NCBI GenBank assembly: GCA_014730295.1 | Contig: WJIN01000405.1 | Span: 1 to 7,121 of the forward strand | DNA length: 7,121 nt | Reading direction: 5' to 3' | Source: Promethearchaeota archaeon | GTDB taxonomy: Archaea > Asgardarchaeota > Lokiarchaeia > Sigynarchaeales > SOKP01 | Shown: in pieces, positions 1 through 5,332 of the stretch | Numbering within the stretch: the first letter of the stretch is position 1 | Layout: each line of letters opens with the position of its first letter | Program-made: the position numbers and the translations under genes | Notes under the pieces: model-generated | Seen by the model: only the letters and a program-made list of their open reading frames with translations | The model's database searches: none | What the model was told of the DNA's origin: nothing

Positions 1-300
1 ATCTTAGCAGACCAATCTTATGAAGTTATCTGGTCTTATGCATATCATATATTATTACATGAATATATTCACTCATTAGGCGTAATCAATGAGCGTCAAT
101 GTCGAGTCGTTACAAAAGAAATTTCTGAAGAAATTTTTAAGAATAATGAACACCCTGCATTAATATTTGCACAAAACGGTATTGGAGCTTACTTTCCTAA
201 TTTGAATATTACTTACGCTCCACCACAAATGAAACCTGATGGAATATCCATTGAATATGTAAAAGGTTTTGACAAAAATAGTTATAGCTATTACTCTTAA
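1..300 (+). CDS. C-terminal part of a HExxH zinc-peptidase-like protein (5' end outside window)
   Basis: This is an open frame from the first base to a TAA at 298-300, giving 99 residues with no start in the window. Residues 20-24 read HEYIH, a HExxH zinc-protease motif in which the two His would bind zinc and the Glu would activate water. The motif continues as HExxHxxGxxN followed by Glu31. The Gly at +3 resembles metzincins, where the last position is normally His or Asp; here it is Asn30, so the third ligand is unclear (Glu31 is an alternative). An M-x-P at residues 77-79 is a weak Met-turn candidate. No signal peptide or membrane segment can be judged because the N-terminus is missing. 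The peptidase-like call rests on the motif alone; substrate and exact family are unknown. It points away from the minus-strand genes, so it belongs to another transcription unit. Confidence 0.65.
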   Translation: MLADQSYEVIWSYAYHILLHEYIHSLGVINERQCRVVTKEISEEIFKNNEHPALIFAQNGIGAYFPNLNITYAPPQMKPDGISIEYVKGFDKNSYSYYS

Positions 301-315
301 AAACATTAATTTACT

Positions 316-355
316 TTATTTTTCAATATTTTTAGTTCATTTTTTACTTTTTTTT
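316..355 (+). terminator. T-rich transcription termination region after the peptidase gene
   Basis: Starting about 16 bases past the TAA at 298-300, the plus strand carries successive T-runs: T5 at 319-323, T5 at 329-333, T6 at 340-345 and T8 at 348-355. There is no strong hairpin. Serial oligo-T tracts are the usual archaeal termination signal, so this probably ends the plus-strand transcript. It overlaps the stop of the minus-strand relic by two bases. Confidence 0.55.
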
Positions 356-485
356 ATGATGAAGAAATAGATAAAAGTTGTACAATTTCTGCTGGAATTT
401 TTTTATATCTTTTATCTTCTATAAAAGGTCCTAAATCTTTGAGTATATTGATATTATCTTTTAATTGGGGCAAATCATATCTATA
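354..485 (-). pseudogene. Relic of the C-terminus of an alpha/beta hydrolase (haloalkane-dehalogenase type)
   Basis: Reading the minus strand from 485 gives 43 codons ending in TAA at 356-354, preceded by an in-frame TAA at 488-486. There is no ATG start. The peptide (YRYDLPQLKDNINILKDLG, then PFIEDKRYKKIPAEIVQLL) aligns without gaps to the last about 40 residues of the intact hydrolase at 2105-3178 (LPQLKRNLKIFQNVGHFIEE, then VKYHEIAQEILRV). By eye, 15 of 33 aligned residues are identical, and both genes share the base string TTGCCCCAA. The catalytic His of the intact protein (GHF) is Pro here (GPF, codon CCT at 428-426), one base from CAT. The N-terminal about 85% of the gene is absent. I infer a decayed second hydrolase copy. 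A short expressed peptide is possible but has no visible start signal. Confidence 0.72.
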
Positions 486-505
486 TTAGACCAAATTTAA
501 TATAT

Positions 506-529
506 AAAAAGATCTGACAATATTTGTCA
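506..529 (-). terminator. Hairpin plus T-run terminator of the LRR gene
   Basis: On the minus strand, downstream of the stop at 563, TGACAA and TTGTCA form a perfect 6-bp stem around a 3-base loop (529 to 515). Then come GATC and a T5 run (510-506). This is the arrangement of an intrinsic terminator and sits about 33 bases past the stop codon. Archaeal termination depends mainly on T-tracts, so the hairpin may only help. Read as DNA, the same dyad could instead be a protein-binding site, but its position at a gene end favours termination. Confidence 0.5.
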
Positions 530-562
530 AAACAATTATTCAAAATTAGGAATGAAACTTAG

Positions 563-2065
563 TTATATTATTATTTGAACGCCAAGTTTTTTGATATCTT
601 TAAATTTTCTATTAGGTATTCTTATATTATTGAATCTTAAATTCAATTGATGCAGTTGATTAAGTTCAGTAATGCTGTCTGGAATTTTTTCTATCCTATT
701 ACCACTTAGGTTTAAGATTTCGAGATTTTTTAGCTTAATGATAACCTCGGGAAAATCTAAAAAATTATTCCAACTAATATCTAACTCTTTAAGGTTAATA
801 AGTTTTCTAAAATTCTCTGGAAGCTTTTCTAATTGGTTATTATGTAAAGATAATCTTTCTAACGATTGTATATCTAATAGCGAACTTGGAATAGACTTTA
901 GGTTATTATCATATAAATCAAGTTCCTTAAGGGATCTGATTTGACTTAAACCATTAAAAGTATAATAATTTAATCTATTTCCCCCTAATTTCAAAGTTTT
1001 TAATGCTTCCAGGTTAATAATCTTCTGATCAATAAACTTTATTGTATTTAAGCCTAATGACAAATAATTTAACGAATTTAATGAAATAATAGAATATGGA
1101 ACTCGATTAAATTTATTTCCATGCAGATCTAAATAATTAAGATTTTTTAAAAGCTTAAAGGATTCGGGTAAATAATATAATTGATTATGTCTTAAATTCA
1201 AGTATTCTAACTTTTCTAAATCCCCTATTAATTTAGGTAGTGTTTTTAGAGAATTATGTTCCATATTAAGCATTTTCAATGATCTTAAATTACTAATAGA
1301 TTCTGGAATTATCTTAATAGAATTATTACTTAAATCTAAAATTTCTAATAATGAAAATCGAGTAATAAATCCGGGAAATCTTTTAATTTTATTTAATTTC
1401 AATTGTAACTGTTGAAGGTTTGTAATTTCTTTCAAAGAATCTTCGACATTCCTAACAAGATTCCATGAAAAAGACTCAGAATTAATGAACGGAAATTCTA
1501 ATTTAATGATAAATCCATTTTCTATCTCGAATCGTATGGGTCCTAAAACTTTTTTAAGTCGTGTGATAATTAAATAACTCTTAATAAGTTCCCCAATATG
1601 CTTTAGGTTGTATATATTATTTTTAATTTTTTGATAAAGAAAATGTATTGAATCTTGAAACTCTTCCATTTCTATACTCCGGATAGTTTTTTTCATAAAC
1701 TCTAAAACCGAGGAATTATCGAATTGAGTTAATATAGAAATAATAAGTATCAAACAATTTACTCGCCTTTCATGATAAAAAACCCATATTAATGGTTTTA
1801 TAGCTCTTTCCTCAAATAAAAAAGAAATGACTTTAATTGATTCAATCCTTAGCTTTTCATTTTCATCAGAGATTAAAATATTTTCCAAAGTATCATAAAT
1901 TTGATTGTTTCTAAGTCCTAATTTACCCAATACATGCAATCCATTAATTCTTTCACTAGTTTTATCTGAGCTTTCAATAATGGAAAGTAATTTTTGGATT
2001 GTTATTTCTTTAGATTGTTCTTTTTTTATATATCTATCATATATCTGGTCTGGTGTAATTTTCAT
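563..2065 (-). CDS. HEAT-like plus leucine-rich-repeat protein, 500 residues
   Basis: This is probably a cytoplasmic protein-binding scaffold; no catalytic domain, signal peptide or transmembrane helix is visible. Residues about 20-165 are helical, with HEAT-like pairs (RINGLHVLGKLG, then LRIESIKVISFLFEERAIKP). Residues 170-216 link to the repeats. From Leu217 to residue 493 there are 12 leucine-rich repeats with consensus LxxLxLxxNxLxxLPxxIxxLxx. All are 23 residues except the seventh (355-378), which has 24 and lacks the Pro. The short tail LGVQIII closes the solenoid. This 23-residue spacing resembles Shoc2/RSU1-type LRR proteins, which in eukaryotes bind Ras-like GTPases; any such partner here is speculation. 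The ATG at 2065 has a TATA-like box about 30 bases upstream and no Shine-Dalgarno sequence. It lies 39 bases downstream of the hydrolase gene, so it may also be read from that transcript. LRR assignment is certain; function is unknown. Confidence 0.9.
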   Translation of the reverse strand: MKITPDQIYDRYIKKEQSKEITIQKLLSIIESSDKTSERINGLHVLGKLGLRNNQIYDTLENILISDENEKLRIESIKVISFLFEERAIKPLIWVFYHERRVNCLILIISILTQFDNSSVLEFMKKTIRSIEMEEFQDSIHFLYQKIKNNIYNLKHIGELIKSYLIITRLKKVLGPIRFEIENGFIIKLEFPFINSESFSWNLVRNVEDSLKEITNLQQLQLKLNKIKRFPGFITRFSLLEILDLSNNSIKIIPESISNLRSLKMLNMEHNSLKTLPKLIGDLEKLEYLNLRHNQLYYLPESFKLLKNLNYLDLHGNKFNRVPYSIISLNSLNYLSLGLNTIKFIDQKIINLEALKTLKLGGNRLNYYTFNGLSQIRSLKELDLYDNNLKSIPSSLLDIQSLERLSLHNNQLEKLPENFRKLINLKELDISWNNFLDFPEVIIKLKNLEILNLSGNRIEKIPDSITELNQLHQLNLRFNNIRIPNRKFKDIKKLGVQIII

Positions 2066-2090
2066 TGTTATTAGCTATTGAATTAGAAAA

Positions 2091-2100
2091 CTTTATATTT
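2091..2100 (-). promoter_or_regulatory. TATA-like box for the LRR gene
   Basis: On the minus strand, GAAA then AAATATAAAG is centred about 30 bases before the ATG at 2065. That would place the start of transcription around 2070 and leave a leader of only a few bases. This agrees with the absence of a Shine-Dalgarno sequence. AT-rich background makes such boxes common. Confidence 0.4.
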
Positions 2101-2104
2101 TTTC

Positions 2105-3178
2105 TTATGTCAAATTAGCAACTCTAAGTATTTCCTGCGCAATCTCATGGTATTTAACTTCTTCAATAAAGTGTCCGACATTTTGAAATATTTTTAAATT
2201 TCTTTTCAGTTGGGGCAAGGCATTGATCCATTGTTTTATTACACAGTTTTGAGCCAATGGATCCCATCTCCCTAGAATTGCTCGAATATTAACATTCTGA
2301 CCTTTTGGACCCCATAATGGAGTTATTTTTTCTCGCATATCTTTATAAAAATTTATTGTTGATCGTTTTCCCAAGACATTATCCTTATACACATTTCCCC
2401 ATCCCCAATACTTTGTTTGCATAACTAAACGCTTAGAGCTAAGTATATTCATGTAACTTCCAAATTGTTCTCTAAAAAATTTTTGCGCCTCCTCATGCGG
2501 TTTTTGGAATGATCCAAATTCCATTAAGACGATATTCTTTAGCATGTTCAATAATAGTGGGATTGGTTTGGTTGGATTTGAAAATATTGCATAAGCAGCA
2601 AAATCTCCCCAAAATTTATTAGAAATTATATAAGGCGTGTAGCACCAACCTAACCATGAGATTGGATAATTTTGAAAAGTAATTCCCTCTTGAGGTATTG
2701 GGAATATAGTGGAATTCAAAATTATCAAATTTGAAACTCTTTGGGGGTCTTTCAATAATGCTCCTATCCCAATAGGTCCACCCCAATCATGTATAATTAA
2801 GGTGATATTGTATAGATCTAATTCCCTAATCAATTGGATAAGATTTTGAGCATGATCCATACAAACCATCTCATAGGTCGCTTGATCGGAAAGCCCAAAT
2901 CCTATATGATCCATCGCAATGATTCTAAAAGGCTCTTCTGATACTTTAATAAGAAGTTGTATAATTTTCCTATAAGTATAAGATGATTCGGGATTACCAT
3001 GAACAAAGAGAATAGTCTTTTTTGAATTATTACTGTGTATAAAAGAGTCCCTATAAAACATCATCTTACCTTTATCTAACCCACTCTTAACCTTAAACCA
3101 AGAAAAGTCGTTGGATGGACAATAATCTTGGGGAATATTATTGATTGGTGTATTACTCTTTAAAATTGAATTAATCAT
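2105..3178 (-). CDS. Alpha/beta hydrolase of the haloalkane dehalogenase family
   Basis: A soluble alpha/beta-fold hydrolase of 357 residues, at the upper end for the family, with about 50 residues before the first core strand. Visible motifs: HGNP at 60-63 (oxyanion loop); HDWGG at 130-134, in which Asp131 is the expected nucleophile; GRWDP at 303-307 with Asp306 as likely acid; NVGHF at 333-337 with His336 as the base. A helical cap fills about 160-280. Asn61 and Trp132 occupy the halide-stabilising positions of haloalkane dehalogenases. The residue after strand 6 is Asn155, not the Glu of subfamily II. Asp-His-Asp plus Asn-Trp is the pentad of subfamily III. Epoxide hydrolases and fluoroacetate dehalogenases share HDWGG, so the substrate is not proven. 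It lies 49 bases after the radical SAM gene on the same strand, possibly one operon. A relic of a second copy lies at 354-485. Confidence 0.85.
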   Translation of the reverse strand: MINSILKSNTPINNIPQDYCPSNDFSWFKVKSGLDKGKMMFYRDSFIHSNNSKKTILFVHGNPESSYTYRKIIQLLIKVSEEPFRIIAMDHIGFGLSDQATYEMVCMDHAQNLIQLIRELDLYNITLIIHDWGGPIGIGALLKDPQRVSNLIILNSTIFPIPQEGITFQNYPISWLGWCYTPYIISNKFWGDFAAYAIFSNPTKPIPLLLNMLKNIVLMEFGSFQKPHEEAQKFFREQFGSYMNILSSKRLVMQTKYWGWGNVYKDNVLGKRSTINFYKDMREKITPLWGPKGQNVNIRAILGRWDPLAQNCVIKQWINALPQLKRNLKIFQNVGHFIEEVKYHEIAQEILRVANLT

Positions 3179-3202
3179 CTTATTTTAACTAATTATATAT
3201 TC

Positions 3203-3212
3203 GATAAATTAA
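3203..3212 (-). promoter_or_regulatory. Possible TATA-like box for the hydrolase gene
   Basis: Within the 49-base gap after the radical SAM gene, the minus strand reads TTAATTTATC, centred about 29 bases before the ATG at 3178. This is a workable spacing for an archaeal promoter. A stronger-looking ATATATAA at 3200-3193 is only about 18 bases from the ATG, too close for a standard TATA-to-start distance unless translation starts further in. A T6 run just past the upstream stop could partly terminate the earlier transcript. Weak evidence in such AT-rich sequence. Confidence 0.28.
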
Positions 3213-3227
3213 TAAAAAATTATTAGA

Positions 3228-5075
3228 TCAGAATGCTATAAAATTTCTGCGTTTAACACTTTCAATAAGATATTTATCTATTTCCTTTTCAGAACTTCGA
3301 CTTTTTAAACCTCTCAATAATTTGCAATAATTTCCAAGTATATGGAATCTAAAACTATTCCAACCCATTGATAACTTCATACTTAAGGGAGTTTTTCCGG
3401 GATATCTGGTATGATAAGGAACGGAATCATCTTTTAGTTTTCCATTTTTTTCATATATATATTTTTTAAAAGGTTCCTCCTTAGGGTATCTATTGAAGGG
3501 ATCCAGTATATCTTTTGCTTTGAATTTTTTCGCAAGTGTATCTACAACTTTTCCTAGAAATTCCATCACTGGTGTAGGGTCTCCAATTAGATTTCGATAC
3601 CTCTCATCCATCTTTCTTACTCTTCTTCTAACTACTCCATTAGGAGCAAAACGGTCTAATGCTGGAATTAGATTCCATAGAACGGCTGCTTGATTTTTGA
3701 AGAAGATTGATTTATACTCATTCAATACAAGATTGTCTGAATTCATGCAATAGTTATATCCATTTAATGTTACATCTAATTTCCTTAGTACTGAAGGGCC
3801 CCAAGTCCGGTACATGAGATCATACCCATATTCTACTAAGTTTAATGTTTCATGTGTCTCTAAAGCTATGTTTTCTTGTGCTCCGCTCCAAAAATGGACA
3901 TCCTCCCAAGGTACATTTTTTACCCTTCCCTCTTCCTTAAGTTTATCATAAAGAACAGTACCCGGAAATGGACTCAAGCGAGTTATTTGTTGAAAAGTGG
4001 GGTAACAAGCTATAAAATAATTGAGATCTTCATACATATTAGAATGGTCATGCCAATCCCATCCACACACCCATGCACCCAAAGTTCTGATTCCCATTGA
4101 GTGTAATTTGTAAAATAATTCTCGTGCATCTATTTCTGCTCTTTTATCATAACCATGTTCACCTGCAAATTTAGATTCAACTCCTATAAAAATAGCCCCT
4201 ATCCCTATATCTGCTAAGGCATCCCATCCATATTTATCTGCAAATTTCCAAATATTATCGACAGAACCAAAACCTAACCAATCCATAGATTTTACCACTT
4301 CTGGATTTTTTCCCCAATAATCTCGAGTCTTTATTAGATATTCCGGATGTCGAAAATGATCTTCCTCGATTGTAAAAATTTGTCGAACATTAGGAAATTT
4401 TTGATGATATAGTTCTATGTGATGAACAAATTCTTCGGGAGAGAGTAGCTGAAGTCTTTTAAAACCATACATTTCTGTTGAGGAACAAAAGTCACATCCT
4501 CCAGGACATCCCAATCCAGAAACCAAAAATCCAACATTACCAATAGGATAACGATCAATGAACCAAGGAACACCTCCACATTTAGGCATTAGCTTTTGCT
4601 CAATCGGACGACCCGTTTCTTCTCCGAGATATTCTCTCAGAAATTTCACACCCTCTCCTTTTACAACATAATCAATGTATTTTTTTTGAATTTCCTCGTT
4701 GTATTTTCCTTTAAATGCTTGAGCTCCGTATGATCCTAACATAATAGTAGTTTCGGGAGAATTTTCTCGTATATACTCACACATTCTCATTACCATTTCA
4801 AGATGGACTGGAAATGCGCTAATTCCAATATTGGCATAGTTTTTATCAACTTCCTCAGTGAAATCTTCCCATCTTGGGTATTCTAACAGAATAGCGGGAA
4901 TATCGATATTTTGGGCAAGAATATGGTTAGCATAGCAATGTGTATGTGAAATTAAAGTAAAAATATCGTCACCTTTAGTAAATCTCTGACCTGTGGCGTC
5001 AGTAAGAGAATCATTTGCTGGAAGTGTTGGATATGGATACGTTGGAGTTGTTAATAAAATCTTATCTTCTATCAT
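3228..5075 (-). CDS. Radical SAM protein with N-terminal B12-binding-like domain
   Basis: A 615-residue iron-sulfur enzyme expected to cleave S-adenosylmethionine and generate a 5'-deoxyadenosyl radical. Residues about 35-155 form a B12-binding-like Rossmann domain (IGISAFPVHLEMVMRMCEYI at 83-102, MLGSYGAQAF at 112-121, VVKGEGVKFLREYLG at 137-151). The DxHxxG motif for base-off cobalamin is not seen, so cobalamin use is uncertain. The radical SAM barrel follows: Cys190, Cys194 and Cys197 in GCPGGCDFC are the CxxxCxxC cluster ligands. GAIFIGVES (293-301), GAWVCGWDW (333-341) and ITRLSPFPGTVLYDKLKEEG (364-383) are typical later barrel segments. Residues about 400-615 are a long Trp/Arg-rich extension with no recognised domain. 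The ATG at 5075 is supported by an AGTGAT ribosome-binding sequence. It appears to be the first gene of a unit with the hydrolase. The reaction is not identifiable; the family includes methylases and lipid-modifying enzymes. Confidence 0.9.
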   Translation of the reverse strand: MIEDKILLTTPTYPYPTLPANDSLTDATGQRFTKGDDIFTLISHTHCYANHILAQNIDIPAILLEYPRWEDFTEEVDKNYANIGISAFPVHLEMVMRMCEYIRENSPETTIMLGSYGAQAFKGKYNEEIQKKYIDYVVKGEGVKFLREYLGEETGRPIEQKLMPKCGGVPWFIDRYPIGNVGFLVSGLGCPGGCDFCSSTEMYGFKRLQLLSPEEFVHHIELYHQKFPNVRQIFTIEEDHFRHPEYLIKTRDYWGKNPEVVKSMDWLGFGSVDNIWKFADKYGWDALADIGIGAIFIGVESKFAGEHGYDKRAEIDARELFYKLHSMGIRTLGAWVCGWDWHDHSNMYEDLNYFIACYPTFQQITRLSPFPGTVLYDKLKEEGRVKNVPWEDVHFWSGAQENIALETHETLNLVEYGYDLMYRTWGPSVLRKLDVTLNGYNYCMNSDNLVLNEYKSIFFKNQAAVLWNLIPALDRFAPNGVVRRRVRKMDERYRNLIGDPTPVMEFLGKVVDTLAKKFKAKDILDPFNRYPKEEPFKKYIYEKNGKLKDDSVPYHTRYPGKTPLSMKLSMGWNSFRFHILGNYCKLLRGLKSRSSEKEIDKYLIESVKRRNFIAF

Positions 5076-5078
5076 AAT

Positions 5079-5084
5079 ATCACT
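5079..5084 (-). promoter_or_regulatory. Ribosome binding site of the radical SAM gene
   Basis: On the minus strand AGTGAT ends three bases before the ATG at 5075. GTGAT matches the outer part of the Shine-Dalgarno complement (AGGAGGTGATC), for which this short spacing is correct. No other gene start in the window has so clear a site. It supports this start and implies that the gene is translated from a leader, unlike its probably near-leaderless neighbours. Confidence 0.5.
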
Positions 5085-5105
5085 TTTCTACTTAAATTGG
5101 ATTAT

Positions 5106-5135
5106 TGTAAGCATATTTGATCACAAACGCTTACA
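5106..5135 (-). promoter_or_regulatory. Nested inverted repeat in the probable leader of the radical SAM gene
   Basis: TGTAAGC (5106-5112) and GCTTACA (5129-5135) are exact inverted copies of 7 bases. Inside them TTTG (5116-5119) and CAAA (5124-5127) form a second 4-bp pair around ATCA. The inner parts are joined asymmetrically, 3 bases on one side and 1 on the other. It ends 30 bases before the ATG at 5075, downstream of any candidate TATA box for that gene. It could be an operator blocking transcription or an RNA stem-loop of about 11 bp with an internal loop. It matches no riboswitch class that I recognise. Confidence 0.4.
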
Positions 5136-5183
5136 TTATTTTTGTTCTCCTAAAGATTTATTACATAATTATATCGAATAGTA

Positions 5184-5222
5184 GATATTTAAGTCTTGTG
5201 CAAATTCGCACAAGATATTTAA
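5184..5222. repeat. Direct repeats of GATATTTAA bracketing the operator-like dyad
   Basis: GATATTTAA occurs at 5184-5192 and again at 5214-5222. The copies are in the same orientation, exactly 30 bp apart, close to three turns of B-DNA, so both present the same face of the helix. Each is TATA-like on both strands. They may be alternative promoter elements or half-sites for a regulator; which one is used cannot be told from sequence. Confidence 0.45.
5194..5215. promoter_or_regulatory. 22-bp operator-like dyad in the divergent promoter region
   Basis: CTTGTGC (5195-5201) and GCACAAG (5208-5214) are perfect inverted copies around AAATTC, whose central AATT is itself symmetric. A T/A pair extends the dyad by one base on each side. 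Only one pair in the 22 bp (A5202/C5207) is mismatched. It is unusually GC-containing for this region and abuts a palindromic TATA-like box at 5215-5226. It is the best candidate for the binding site of a dimeric winged-helix regulator, most simply the one encoded at 5333-6016. That link is inference from adjacency. Confidence 0.6.
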
Positions 5223-5226
5223 ATAT
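5215..5226. promoter_or_regulatory. Palindromic TATA-like box
   Basis: ATATTTAAATAT is a perfect 12-bp palindrome containing TTTAAATA, close to the archaeal TATA consensus, and so reads equally on both strands. On the minus strand it would start a radical SAM transcript at about 5195, inside the adjoining dyad, with a leader of roughly 120 bases. On the plus strand it lies about 110 bases before the regulator start, where a nearer box at 5291 is the better candidate. Confidence 0.4.
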
Positions 5227-5290
5227 TTTTTCCCTTTATTTAATTAATAAGATTCATATCTCATAATGTCTAAAAGCAGAATTAATGTAG

Positions 5291-5301
5291 TTTAAAAAAA
5301 A
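5291..5301 (+). promoter_or_regulatory. TATA-like box for the winged-helix regulator gene
   Basis: TTTAAAAAAAA is centred about 38 bases upstream of the ATG at 5333, predicting a start of transcription near 5321 and a leader of about 12 bases. No Shine-Dalgarno sequence precedes the ATG. The element is low-complexity, so support is modest. Confidence 0.35.
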
Positions 5302-5332
5302 CTTAACTATTTGCTATTATTAATAATCACAA

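Noticed and set aside
515..529. TGACAA/TTGTCA dyad as an operator for a lost hydrolase gene
   Set aside because: Its position past the LRR stop and the T5 run directly after it on the minus strand fit a terminator better.
672..944. Open frame of 90 codons on the plus strand
   Set aside because: It lies antisense within the LRR gene and arises from the regular leucine and asparagine codons of the repeats; no start signal or protein-like motif.
562..1379. Periodic DNA similarity across the LRR-coding half considered as a DNA repeat array
   Set aside because: The 69-base period follows from the 23-residue protein repeats, and the DNA copies are divergent; it is neither a CRISPR nor a satellite array.
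3493..4100. Two plus-strand open frames (3493-3693 and 3876-4100) inside the radical SAM gene
   Set aside because: They are antisense to well-conserved radical SAM sequence, have no ribosome site or TATA box, and translate to patternless peptides.
4993..5181. Plus-strand open frame running into the divergent control region
   Set aside because: It starts antisense to the radical SAM N-terminus and crosses the operator-rich leader; no protein-like features.
5266..5295. Nine-codon upstream frame MSKSRINVV before the regulator
   Set aside because: It overlaps the probable TATA box at 5291-5301, so it is likely upstream of the transcript start, and has no ribosome site.
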